Part shown: positions 54,690 to 63,676 of the stretch, one piece after another
How the letters are laid out: each line of letters begins with the position of its first letter
Numbering within the stretch: the stretch's first letter is position 1
NCBI RefSeq assembly: GCF_041261205.1
Contig: NZ_JBGCCH010000031.1
Location: forward strand, 1-64,000
Source: Catenulispora sp. MAP5-51
Lineage (GTDB): Bacteria > Actinomycetota > Actinomycetes > Streptomycetales > Catenulisporaceae
Reading direction: 5' to 3'
DNA: 64,000 bases
Notes under the pieces: model-generated
Told to the model about the DNA's origin: nothing
The model's input: the letters and a program-made list of their open reading frames with translations, nothing else
Databases searched by the model: none
Position numbers and translations under genes: made by a program

Positions 54690-57167
54690 TCAGGAGATCG
54701 TCCACTGCTGGAGTGCCGAGCCGGTGTTCGTCTGCTGCGTCACCAGCGCCCCGTTCGACGTCGAGGCCGTGGTCAGCAGCAGGCCGCTGTTCACGTTCGT
54801 CAGCGTGTACGCACCGCCGGCCAGCCGGGTCGCCGTCCAGTGCTGGTTGCCGTTGCCGGTGCAGGTCCACTGGATCACCGAGGTGCCCGGGGTCGTGAAC
54901 CCGCCGTTGTCGTCCATGCACAGCTGCGACTGCTGGTTCTGGATCTGGTACGAGCCGTCCGACTGCTGCGTGAAGACCCAGTTCTGGTTCGACCCGCCGT
55001 TCGGCGACCAGGTGACCAGCTGCGTGCCGGCGGTCGTGGAGTGGTTCGGATCGTCCAGTGCCTGTCCCGAGGCGACCAGCGTGTGCGTCCCGGTCAGGTT
55101 CGCCGCCGCCGGGCTCACGGTCCAGGTGAACGTCGTCGAACCGCTCGCGGTCCCCGACGAGGCGGTCACCGTCACGTTCGAGGAACCGGTGGCGGTCGGC
55201 GTGCCGGAGATCAGGCCCGAGGAGCTGATCGACAGTCCGGCCGGCAGCCCGGTCGCGGAGTACGTCAGGGCGTTGTTCTTGCTGTCCGAGGCGGTGATCT
55301 GCAGCGAGGCCGCGGTGCTCACGGTCGTGGTCTGCGTCCCGGGGTTCGCCACGGTCACCGTCTCGGCACCGGAGGACGTCGCCGGCGTGAACGTCAGCGT
55401 CTGCTCCGCCGCGGTCCGGCCGCCGCCGACGCTGCTGCCCGAGGTGTCGGTCCAGGCGCGCGTCGGCGTCGTCTCCGCCGGCCGCGAGGTGTTCGACGAC
55501 AGCGCCAGCACCAGGCCGCTGTACCTGTTGACCAGCTTGTAGCTGCCGCTCGCGCCGGTGACCGGCACGATCCACCACTGCTGCCCCACGCTGCCGGTCC
55601 CGCCGGACAGCGCCGTCGCGGTCGGGGCGGTGCCCCAGGCGCGGCTGGACGTCGCCGAGGAGTCGACCCCGAGCGCCTGGCCGGTGGAGGAGTTGGTGAT
55701 GCGGTAGGAGCCGTCGCCGTTCGCGGTGAACTTCCACGCCTCCAGCGCCGAGCCGGTCGCCGCGGCGTCGGACGTGGTCGCCGAGCCGCCGGAGACCTGA
55801 GCCAGCACGCGGCCCGCCGAGGTGCCGATGGTGTAGGTCTTGGTGGTGTCCACCGGCGGCTGCGCCGGGGCGGTGGAGTCGATCGTCTCGTTGGTGTACA
55901 GCGAGCCGGCGTTGTTCACGCAGGCCACCGAGCAGTACGCGCGGAACGACTTGCCCACGATGGTCGGGTTCCACTTGTCGCCGCTGTCGGCGAACCACCG
56001 GTACCAGGACCCCTGGGTGTAGGACGATCCGGAGTCGCCGGCGAAGTACCACTTCTGCGTCGACAGGTCGTCGGTGACGTAGTACTGCTGCGGCATGGTG
56101 CCGGAGACGACTTCAGGAGTGCCGATGTACAGGCCGAGGTAGGCGTCGTAGGTGATGTTCATGATGAACAGCGGCGACTTCGAGGGCAGCTTGCCCGCGG
56201 CCACCTGCTGGTCCACGGTCCCGGTGTTGGCCGGGTTGTAGTCGCCTGCCACCGGCGTGTACCCGTTGGGGTTCGAGGAGTCGACCGGCTCCATGTTGCT
56301 CTCCAGGCCGCCCACGCCCGGCTGCGACCAGCTGCCGTTGTACCACTTCTGCCAGGTCCCGGTCGCCATCTTGCCGCTGATCGGAGCCCGGGCGACGTGC
56401 GCCAGGCCGCCGGTGCTGCCGCCGACGCCGCCCTTGGGGACGACGCGCGAGCCGTAGTAGACGTAGAAGTAGCCCGAAGCCGTGTCCACGTACAGCCGCT
56501 GGTCGCCGTCGCCGTAGTAGTACGTCTGGTTCGGGAACGCGGTCGTGTCGTTGCGGGTCGTGCTGTACGGCGAGGTGATCGCGTGGCCCGTGATCTTCCA
56601 GGTCATGCCCCGGTCGGTGGACACGGCGTAGTCGATGGCGTCGTAGTGCAGGCCGTCGCCGAAGGGCTGCGGCGTGAACTCGTTGTGCACCAGGCCGATC
56701 CAGTTCCCGGTGTCGGGGTCCACCCAGGTGCCGATCAGGTCGCAGAAGTTCGGCTGGGTGTAGCCCGAGCCGGACCCGGCGCTGGTCGAGGACAAGCCGG
56801 TCGGGCTGTTGTCGCAGCGCCAGGTGGTGTTGTTGTTCGCGTCCTGGGAGTTGGCCGGGTTGACCGAGTTGCTGATCGTGGAGTTCAGGCTGGAGCTGTC
56901 GAAGTCGCTGCCGGAGTAGAACTGCCAGACCCGGCTGTCGGTCGAGCCGTAGCCCGAGTACGACTCCTGGAAGTAGAACGTGCCGTCCCGGTCGACGAAC
57001 GCGCCGGCGGGGGAGTCCGACTGCGCGGAGAACGTTCCGTTCGAACCGATCGAGACGGTGTAGGTGGCACTGGGGGGCGTGGCCGAGGCGCTGCCGGGCG
57101 CCAGCATGCCGACGCAGGCCAGCGCGCCGCCGGCGAGGGTGGCCAGGAGGGTTTTGCGGAGTCTCAC
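54690..57167 (-). CDS. Secreted ricin-lectin protein with unrecognised catalytic-like domain, copy B
   Basis: 825 residues from GTG at 57167, with the same GGAGTACCT ribosome site as copy A. Signal peptide (~1-30; TLLATLAGGALACVGMLAPG). The ~400-residue domain aligns with copy A through most of its length (LVHNEFTPQPFGDGLHYDAI, TTRNDTTAFPNQTY, WYNGSWSQPG, SPLFIMNITYDAYLGLYIG, GSWYRWFAD). It is followed by the same ricin / He_PIG / ricin series. The linkers and sugar-binding ends differ more, suggesting different glycan preference. Divergent from a GNAT gene. Confidence 0.8.
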   Translation of the reverse strand: MRLRKTLLATLAGGALACVGMLAPGSASATPPSATYTVSIGSNGTFSAQSDSPAGAFVDRDGTFYFQESYSGYGSTDSRVWQFYSGSDFDSSSLNSTISNSVNPANSQDANNNTTWRCDNSPTGLSSTSAGSGSGYTQPNFCDLIGTWVDPDTGNWIGLVHNEFTPQPFGDGLHYDAIDYAVSTDRGMTWKITGHAITSPYSTTRNDTTAFPNQTYYYGDGDQRLYVDTASGYFYVYYGSRVVPKGGVGGSTGGLAHVARAPISGKMATGTWQKWYNGSWSQPGVGGLESNMEPVDSSNPNGYTPVAGDYNPANTGTVDQQVAAGKLPSKSPLFIMNITYDAYLGLYIGTPEVVSGTMPQQYYVTDDLSTQKWYFAGDSGSSYTQGSWYRWFADSGDKWNPTIVGKSFRAYCSVACVNNAGSLYTNETIDSTAPAQPPVDTTKTYTIGTSAGRVLAQVSGGSATTSDAAATGSALEAWKFTANGDGSYRITNSSTGQALGVDSSATSSRAWGTAPTATALSGGTGSVGQQWWIVPVTGASGSYKLVNRYSGLVLALSSNTSRPAETTPTRAWTDTSGSSVGGGRTAAEQTLTFTPATSSGAETVTVANPGTQTTTVSTAASLQITASDSKNNALTYSATGLPAGLSISSSGLISGTPTATGSSNVTVTASSGTASGSTTFTWTVSPAAANLTGTHTLVASGQALDDPNHSTTAGTQLVTWSPNGGSNQNWVFTQQSDGSYQIQNQQSQLCMDDNGGFTTPGTSVIQWTCTGNGNQHWTATRLAGGAYTLTNVNSGLLLTTASTSNGALVTQQTNTGSALQQWTIS

Positions 57168-57201
57168 AGGTACTCCTCTCAAGGGGTGGGGATGCCCGAG
57201 A

Positions 57202-57253
57202 GTTATCTCTCGAATGCGGGCGGCCAGTCGAGCGTTTCCAAGCAGAATCCAAG
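57202..57253 (-). promoter_or_regulatory. Conserved upstream element, copy B
   Basis: Counterpart of the element at 54549-54600, 35 bases before the copy B start, with the same TCGACT-N18-GATAAC arrangement (57231-57226 and 57207-57202) and the same conserved outer block. Confidence 0.65.
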
Positions 57254-57296
57254 GTGGACGCGAGAAAAACACAGCGGGTTATGTAAGGTCTGGAGC

Positions 57297-57758
57297 ATGG
57301 TTTCGGAACTGACGCTGCGGTCGGCCCGGGCCGACGAGGCCGAGGTGCTCACCGAGCTCGTCATGCGCTCGAAAGCCCATTGGGGCTATAGCGATGAGTT
57401 CATGGAGCGCTGCCGCGCGGAGCTCGCGATCCACGCCGAGCAGATGGCTCCTTCGCGCATGACGGTCGCCGAAGTCGAAGGGCGCGCCGTGGCCGTCGCG
57501 ACGTTGGAGGGCGAGCCGCCGGAGGCCGAGCTGGGGAGCCTGTTCGTCGATCCGGACATGATCGGCAAGGGCGTGGGGCGCCGGTTGCTCCAGCACATGG
57601 TGGAAATGGCGCGCGGCATCGGGGCCCGCACCATGGTTCTGGATGCGGACCCCAATGCCGAGCCGTTCTACGAGGCGATGGGTTTCGTTCGCGCGGGAGT
57701 CGTGCCCTCGGGCTCGATCCCCGGGCGGACGCTGAACCGGTACGCCTTGGACCTCTGA
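57297..57758 (+). CDS. GNAT family N-acetyltransferase
   Basis: 153 residues, ATG with AAGG 8 bases upstream. GNAT fold: LRSARADEAEVLTELVMRSK, the strand ELGSLFVDPDMIGKGVGRRLL with the acetyl-CoA pyrophosphate loop (Q/RxxGxG/A-like GKGVGR), and PNAEPFYEAMGFVRAGVV. It transfers acetyl from acetyl-CoA to an amine, substrate unknown. Short, single gene between the lectin gene and convergent GH20. Confidence 0.88.
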   Translation: MVSELTLRSARADEAEVLTELVMRSKAHWGYSDEFMERCRAELAIHAEQMAPSRMTVAEVEGRAVAVATLEGEPPEAELGSLFVDPDMIGKGVGRRLLQHMVEMARGIGARTMVLDADPNAEPFYEAMGFVRAGVVPSGSIPGRTLNRYALDL

Positions 57759-57789
57759 CGAGTAGCTGGACGAGTGGCTGGACGCGTGG

Positions 57790-60126
57790 CTAGTTGATCG
57801 ACCAGTGCTGCAGGGCGCTGTTGCTGTCGTTCTGCTGCGTCACCAGCGCGTTGTTCGCCGTGGAAGCCGTGGTCAGCAGCAGGTTGCTGTTCGCCGAGGC
57901 GAGCGTGTACCCGCCGCCGGCCAGCGCCGTCACGTTCCAGTGCTGGTTCGCGGTCCCGCCGCACGTCCACTGGATCACCGCCGCCCCGGCCGCCGTGGAG
58001 CTGCCGGTGACGTCCAGGCACAGCCCGGACGCGCCGTTGGTGAGCTGGTAGGAGCCGTCGGCCTGCTCGGTGAAGGTCCACTGCTGGTTGGTGCCGCCGT
58101 GCAGGCCCCAGGTGATGAGCTGGGTGCCGGTCGCGGTGGAGCTGCCGGGGTCGTCCAGGGCCTGGCCGCCGGTGGTGACCGTGTGGGTGCCGCGGACCTG
58201 GCTGTTGGCGTCGTCGAAGGCCTCGAACTCCCACAGCGAGTAGCCGTACTGCGTGCCCCGGGCCGTGCCGTACATCCGGATGTAGCGCCCGGTGGCGTTC
58301 GGGAACGTCAGCGTCTCGGTGCCTCCGGTGCCGTTCGTGCGGGTGGAGACGGTCGTCCAGGTCGTACCGTCGTTGGACAGCTGGATCTGGTAGTTCTTGC
58401 CGTACGCGGCCTCCCAGGCCAGCACCACGCGGTTCACCGTCTGCACCGAGCCGAGGTCCACCTGCAGCCACGTCGGGTCGACGTACTGGCTGGACCAGCG
58501 GGTGCTCAGGTCGGCGTCGGTGGCGTCCGCGGCGGGGAAGTTGGGCGTCTCGATGCTGGAGGCCGTGGTCGGCTTGCCCTGCGCCAGGTCGCCGGCGATG
58601 GACGGCTTCGGGTAGAGCGGGTTGCGGCCGATGGCGTCCATGATCGGGACGAACGCGGCGTACGTGGAGACCAGCTTGGGGCTGTTCCACGTCATCTGCG
58701 CCAGGTCGCGCATCGGGTACTTGATCCCGTCGGCGGTCTGGTCCTCGGTCTCGGCGCCCGGGTTGTCACACCAGACGTGGATCAGGGACCCGAGGTTGGC
58801 CGCGTCGTTGGAGATCGTGGTCGAACCGTCGAACAAGTCCGGGTTCCAGGACTGGTACATCCACGTCGTGTCCGGCTTGGCCCCGCCGTAGACGTAGTAC
58901 GTCGGGGTGTAGGCCTCGTTGGCGATGGTGTGCCCGGCGTCGAGGACCTGTTGCGGGGACAGGCCCGTGTTGCTCCAGTACTCCACGATGACGTCCGGGT
59001 TGACGGTGATCGTGCCGTCGCCGGACTTCAGCCCGTCGTTCCACATCCGCATCGTCTTGCCGCCGGCCCGCACGATCCCGTCGGCCCAGTTCACGAAGCC
59101 GTAGAAGGTGTCCTTCGCGGTGGCGTTGGCGCCGTAGTTCTGCTGGGCGTAGGTGAGCAGCTGCGGGTAGGAGCTGTAGTTGGTGACGTACTCGTCGGCC
59201 CCAAGGTGCCAGTACGGGCTGTTCGTGAACAGCGGCTCGTATTCGGTGATCAGATCGCTGATCAGCTGCCGGGCGCCGGGGATGGTCAGGTCGATGTAGC
59301 TGGAGCTGGCGTTGCCCGAGCTGTCCTTGAGCCGGTAGTCGTGGCCGATGCCCAGTTCCGCGGACAGGATCGCGTCCATGTGCCCCGGCATGTCGATCTC
59401 CGGGACCACGGTCACGTGGTACTGCTTGGCCAGCGCGATGATGTTCGCGATGTCCTGCTTGGAGTAGTGCTGCGGCGAGGTGATCTCGGGGTGGGTGGTG
59501 CTCTCCAGCCGGAAGCCGTAGGTGTCCGACAAGTGCAGGTGCAGGTAGTTCATCTTCAGGTAGGACATCTCGCGGATCTGGTTCTCCACGAACGCCACGT
59601 CGAAGAACCTGCGCCCGGTGTCCAGCATCAGCCCGCGCTCGGACTTGTCCGGGGAGTCTGTGGCGGTGCCGGCCGCGATCGTCGAGCCCTGATGCAGCAG
59701 CTGCAACACCGTGCGGGTGCCCCAGAACTCGCCGGTGGTGGTGCTGCCCTGGATGGCGATGCCGGCGCCGACGGTCATCGTGTAGCCCTCGGACGGCTGG
59801 CTGCCGCCGAGAGTCAGCGCGACGTCGCCGGGGCCGGCCGTGCCCTGCACCACGCCGACGGTACGGCCCTCCAGCGCGGACAGGTCGGCGGCGAAGGTGT
59901 TCGCGTCGCCTAGCAGCTGCGAGGCGTAGGCGGGATTGATGACGACACGGCTGGCCGAGCTCCAGGTGAAGGAGCCCGAACCGGCCGACCAGGTGCGCAC
60001 GGCGGGGACGGTCTGCGGCGGACCGGAGGCCGCGGCCGCGTGCGCGGTGTGCGGCGACGCGGCCATGGTGACGGGAACGACGGCGGCGATGAGGGCAGCC
60101 GCCGGGAGCATTCGGAGGGATCGCAT
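57790..60126 (-). CDS. GH20 beta-N-acetylhexosaminidase with CBM32-like and ricin domains
   Basis: 778 residues. Signal peptide (~1-30), GH20 N-terminal domain (~40-160), catalytic barrel (~163-490) with YLKMNYLHLHLSDTYGFRLE and the acid pair Asp311-Glu312 in WHLGADEY, then an F5/8 type C (CBM32) domain (~535-655) and a ricin B lectin (~660-778). It removes terminal GlcNAc or GalNAc from chitin oligomers or other glycans outside the cell. A DasR site about 75 bases upstream fits control by N-acetylglucosamine. Confidence 0.93.
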   Translation of the reverse strand: MRSLRMLPAAALIAAVVPVTMAASPHTAHAAAASGPPQTVPAVRTWSAGSGSFTWSSASRVVINPAYASQLLGDANTFAADLSALEGRTVGVVQGTAGPGDVALTLGGSQPSEGYTMTVGAGIAIQGSTTTGEFWGTRTVLQLLHQGSTIAAGTATDSPDKSERGLMLDTGRRFFDVAFVENQIREMSYLKMNYLHLHLSDTYGFRLESTTHPEITSPQHYSKQDIANIIALAKQYHVTVVPEIDMPGHMDAILSAELGIGHDYRLKDSSGNASSSYIDLTIPGARQLISDLITEYEPLFTNSPYWHLGADEYVTNYSSYPQLLTYAQQNYGANATAKDTFYGFVNWADGIVRAGGKTMRMWNDGLKSGDGTITVNPDVIVEYWSNTGLSPQQVLDAGHTIANEAYTPTYYVYGGAKPDTTWMYQSWNPDLFDGSTTISNDAANLGSLIHVWCDNPGAETEDQTADGIKYPMRDLAQMTWNSPKLVSTYAAFVPIMDAIGRNPLYPKPSIAGDLAQGKPTTASSIETPNFPAADATDADLSTRWSSQYVDPTWLQVDLGSVQTVNRVVLAWEAAYGKNYQIQLSNDGTTWTTVSTRTNGTGGTETLTFPNATGRYIRMYGTARGTQYGYSLWEFEAFDDANSQVRGTHTVTTGGQALDDPGSSTATGTQLITWGLHGGTNQQWTFTEQADGSYQLTNGASGLCLDVTGSSTAAGAAVIQWTCGGTANQHWNVTALAGGGYTLASANSNLLLTTASTANNALVTQQNDSNSALQHWSIN

Positions 60127-60198
60127 GGACCTGCCCGGTTCACTAGAGGATCACTAGGGGAGCGGTGCGTGGTTTTGAGCGAAAGGTGCGTGGGAGTG

Positions 60199-60214
60199 CG
60201 TGGTCTAGACCGCT
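60199..60214. promoter_or_regulatory. DasR-responsive element upstream of GH20
   Basis: CGTGGTCTAGACCGCT matches the dre consensus AGTGGTCTAGACCACT at 14 of 16 positions, with the central TGGTCTAGACC intact. DasR represses chitin and aminosugar genes until glucosamine-6-phosphate builds up. Lies between the GH20 gene and the stop of the alpha/beta hydrolase gene. Confidence 0.87.
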
Positions 60215-60246
60215 GGCGCGCGCTAGTGCGCAGTATTGAGCAGGGA

Positions 60247-60996
60247 TCAGCGGTTGGCAAGCGTCTCCACGAACTCTGACAAGAAGTCGGCGACCGGCTC
60301 GGGGTCGGTGAGCACGGCGAGGTGGTCGGCGGCCAGCCGGGACGTGGGCCAGCCCAGGGCCTCCGCGCGGTCGGCCTGCTCCTGGTAGCCCTCGCTGAGC
60401 TGGAGATAGAGACACTGTGTCTCCGATGGCAACACAGTGTCCGGCATCGGCTCTTCGAAGTACGCGAGCGCGATCGGATGGAGCTCGGCCAAGAAGGCTT
60501 TTCGTTGCTCCGCTTGAGGAATCAGCTCTGGTACGAGCTCCGGTGGGAACCACCGGTTCCACGGCGGGAGCATGCCGTCGACGGCCATCGCGCCCAGGGC
60601 CTCGCGGAAGTCCGGCGGGGAGGCGTCGAAGTCGCTCAGGCCGGGGCGGGGGAGTTGGGCGTCGACGAACGCGGCGCCGATCACGCGGCCGCCCAGGGCG
60701 TTCGTGAGGGCGTCGGCGATGGCCGGGAGGTAGGCGCCGGCGCCGCTGTGGCCGGCCAGGACGATCTCGCCGCGGTGCTCGTCGTTGGCCGGCACGGTCC
60801 GGGCCACCTGGTCGGCGATGCGGCGCGCGTATGGTCCGGGTCCGGCGGCGATGCCGTGCAGGCTCGGCACCATGACGTCGTACCGGCCCCGGCCCTGGCC
60901 CTGGCCCCGGCCCCGTAGTAGCTCGGCGACCGGCTGCCAGGTCGCCGGTCCTACCAACGGGCTGTGAACCGCGATCAGAAGTGGCGTGTGTGGCAT
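60247..60996 (-). CDS. Alpha/beta hydrolase
   Basis: 249 residues. Core: LLIAVHSPLVGPATWQPVAELL (oxyanion region), nucleophile elbow GHSGAGAYLP with Ser, and a late His in LAADHLAVL. A short repeat (RGRGQGQGRGR, from 6-bp DNA units) lies near residue 30. No signal peptide. Esterase-like; substrate unknown. Transcribed toward the GH20 gene, with the DasR site in between. Confidence 0.75.
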   Translation of the reverse strand: MPHTPLLIAVHSPLVGPATWQPVAELLRGRGQGQGRGRYDVMVPSLHGIAAGPGPYARRIADQVARTVPANDEHRGEIVLAGHSGAGAYLPAIADALTNALGGRVIGAAFVDAQLPRPGLSDFDASPPDFREALGAMAVDGMLPPWNRWFPPELVPELIPQAEQRKAFLAELHPIALAYFEEPMPDTVLPSETQCLYLQLSEGYQEQADRAEALGWPTSRLAADHLAVLTDPEPVADFLSEFVETLANR

Positions 60997-61068
60997 GGGG
61001 TGATTGTCGCCGAGTCGCGCTCGTGAAGATTGCTTCGCTTGTCAGAGCCGCCGCGTAGCCTTTGAACC

Positions 61069-63180
61069 ATGCGCCCTCTGTCCGAACTCACCCGCACCGT
61101 CGCCCCGATCGAGGTCGTCAGCGACTACCAGCCCGCCGGCGACCAGCCCGCGGCCATCGCCGAGCTGGCCCGGCGGATCGAGGCCGGGGAGAACGACGTG
61201 GTGCTGCTGGGTGCCACCGGTACCGGCAAGTCGGCGACCACCGCCTGGCTGATCGAGAAGCTCCAGCGTCCGACGCTGGTCATGGCGCCCAACAAGACGC
61301 TGGCCGCGCAGCTGGCCAACGAGTTCCGCGAGCTGCTGCCGAACAACGCGGTCGAGTACTTCGTCTCCTACTACGACTACTACCAGCCCGAGGCGTACGT
61401 CCCGCAGACCGACACCTACATCGAGAAGGACTCCTCGATCAACGAGGAGGTCGAGCGGCTGCGGCACTCCACCACCAACTCGCTGCTGACCCGGCGCGAC
61501 GTGGTCGTGGTCTCCACCGTGTCCTGCATCTACGGCCTGGGCACGCCGGAGGAGTACCTGAAGAGCTCGGTGCAGCTGCGGGTCGGCGAGGAGCACGACC
61601 GGGACAAGATGCTGCGCCGCTTCGTGGACATGCAGTACGCGCGCAACGACCTGGCCTTCACCCGCGGCACCTTCCGGGTCCGCGGCGACACCGTCGAGAT
61701 CTTCCCGGTCTACGAGGAGCACCCGGTCCGCATCGAGATGTTCGGCGACGAGGTCGAGCGCCTGATGACGCTGCACCCGGTCACCGGCGAGATCATCACC
61801 GTCGACGAGGAGCTGCGGGTCTTCCCGGCCACGCACTACGTCGCGGGGTCGGACCGGATGGAGCGGGCGCTGGGCGGGATCGAGATCGAACTCGCCGACC
61901 GGCTGGCCGAGCTGGAGAAGCAGGGCAAGCTGCTGGAGGCGCAGCGGCTGCGGATGCGCACCACGTACGACCTGGAGATGATGCGGCAGGTCGGGTTCAC
62001 TTCCGGCATCGAGAACTACTCGCGGCACATCGACGGCCGTGCGCCCGGCTCGGCGCCGTCCACCCTGATCGACTTCTTCCCCGAGGACTTCCTGCTGGTC
62101 ATCGACGAGTCGCACGTCACCGTGCCGCAGATCGGCGCGATGCACGAGGGCGACGCCTCCCGCAAGCGCACCCTGGTAGAGCACGGCTTCCGCCTCCCCT
62201 CGGCGATCGACAACCGTCCGCTGCGCTGGGAGGAGTTCGAGGAGCGCATCGGCCAGACCGTCTACCTCTCGGCCACCCCGGGCCCGTACGAGCTGGCCAA
62301 GCAGGCCGACGAGCCCTCGAAGAACCCGGTCGAGCAGATCATCCGCCCCACCGGCCTGGTCGACCCGCAGGTGGTGCTCAAGCCGACGCACGGCCAGATC
62401 GACGACCTGGTCGCCGAGGTCCAGGCCCGCGCGGCCCGCGACGAGCGCTCCCTGGTCACGACGCTGACCAAGAAGATGTCTGAGGACCTGACCGACTACC
62501 TGCTCGAGCGCGGCGTTCGCACGCGCTACCTGCACTCCGAGGTCGACACGCTGCGCCGCGTGGAGCTGCTGCGCGAGCTGCGCCTGGGCGAGTACGACGT
62601 CCTGGTCGGCATCAACCTGCTGCGCGAGGGCCTGGACCTGCCCGAGGTGTCCCTGGTGGCGATCCTGGACGCGGACAAGGAAGGCTTCCTGCGCAGCGGC
62701 CGCTCGCTGATCCAGACCATCGGCCGCGCGGCCCGCAACGTCTCCGGCGAAGTGCACATGTACGCCGACACCATCACGCCCTCGATGCGGCTGGCGATCG
62801 ACGAGACCAACCGCCGCCGCGAGAAGCAGGTCGCCTACAACGAGGCCAACGGAGTCGACCCGCAGCCGCTGCGCAAGCGCATCGCCGACATCACCGACCT
62901 GCTGGCCCGCGAGGACGCCGACACCGCCGAACTGCTCGGCGGCTCGGGCCGGCAGCAGTCGCGCGGCAAGGCCCCCGTCCCGGGCGTCGCCTCGAAGGGC
63001 AGCGTGCGGACGCTGGACCTGGCCGGCAAGCCGGCCGAGGAGCTGCTGGGCCTGATCGAGGACCTGTCCCAGCAGATGCACGCCGCCGCCGCGGAGCTCC
63101 AGTTCGAGCTCGCGGCACGGTTCCGCGACGAGATCGGGGAGCTGAAGAAGGAGCTGCGGGCCATGCAGGCGGCGATGTAG
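61069..63180 (+). CDS. uvrB: Excinuclease ABC subunit B
   Basis: 703 residues, full length. Helicase motif [16 protein letters not shown], the beta-hairpin ([20 protein letters not shown]) that probes damaged DNA, DEAD-like DESHVTVPQ, motifs V/VI ([28 protein letters not shown]) and the C-terminal UVR motif ([20 protein letters not shown]) for UvrC contact. Damage verification in nucleotide excision repair. No clear LexA box seen upstream. Confidence 0.98.
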   Translation: MRPLSELTRTVAPIEVVSDYQPAGDQPAAIAELARRIEAGENDVVLLGATGTGKSATTAWLIEKLQRPTLVMAPNKTLAAQLANEFRELLPNNAVEYFVSYYDYYQPEAYVPQTDTYIEKDSSINEEVERLRHSTTNSLLTRRDVVVVSTVSCIYGLGTPEEYLKSSVQLRVGEEHDRDKMLRRFVDMQYARNDLAFTRGTFRVRGDTVEIFPVYEEHPVRIEMFGDEVERLMTLHPVTGEIITVDEELRVFPATHYVAGSDRMERALGGIEIELADRLAELEKQGKLLEAQRLRMRTTYDLEMMRQVGFTSGIENYSRHIDGRAPGSAPSTLIDFFPEDFLLVIDESHVTVPQIGAMHEGDASRKRTLVEHGFRLPSAIDNRPLRWEEFEERIGQTVYLSATPGPYELAKQADEPSKNPVEQIIRPTGLVDPQVVLKPTHGQIDDLVAEVQARAARDERSLVTTLTKKMSEDLTDYLLERGVRTRYLHSEVDTLRRVELLRELRLGEYDVLVGINLLREGLDLPEVSLVAILDADKEGFLRSGRSLIQTIGRAARNVSGEVHMYADTITPSMRLAIDETNRRREKQVAYNEANGVDPQPLRKRIADITDLLAREDADTAELLGGSGRQQSRGKAPVPGVASKGSVRTLDLAGKPAEELLGLIEDLSQQMHAAAAELQFELAARFRDEIGELKKELRAMQAAM

Positions 63181-63676
63181 CCGGGAGCGGCGAGCAGGGG
63201 GCTGGCTGGGCCGGCGGGACGGCAGGGCTTGCGGGCGTGCTCGGCGGCTGGTTGGCGCCGCGACTGACGGCGCGGCCGGCCGGCCGCGGCTTGGTCGGCG
63301 GGCAGTCGGCTGGCGGCTGGCGGGCGGCTCGGTTACAGCGGCGGTCTGGCGGCGCGGCCGGCAGGCGGCCGGCAGGCGGCCGGCTTGCGGCTTGCGGCTC
63401 GCGAACCAGCTCGGCCCGCGCTGCTTGGTGCGTTTCGGTGCTGGTGGGCGGCTCGCGCGGGGCAATAGCGCGGGCCGCTTCTTGCATGGGCCCGGCCGCG
63501 TCCGGACATGCGGCTCGGCCGGCGGGCATGGCTGAGCCTGCGGCGGGTACCCGGCGCGTCCAGATGATCGCGACAGCGCATGAGCCGGCGCGGGGATCCC
63601 GCCGGTTCCGCGTGTCGGTGATATCCCGGCGTCCCCAGCGGGCATTACTCTGGGAGAGAGGAGCGTGGGTACCGCG
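63181..63676. other. Noncoding G+C-rich stretch after uvrB
   Basis: About 495 bases without a credible gene. Contains short direct repeats built on ggcggccggc and cttgcggct (around 63350-63400). Reading frames here lack ribosome sites and normal composition. The end holds GAGAGGAG, the ribosome site of the next gene. Confidence 0.55.

Noticed and set aside
60997-61068. LexA (SOS) box before uvrB
   Set aside because: No GAAC-N4-GTTC-type sequence found in the short upstream gap.
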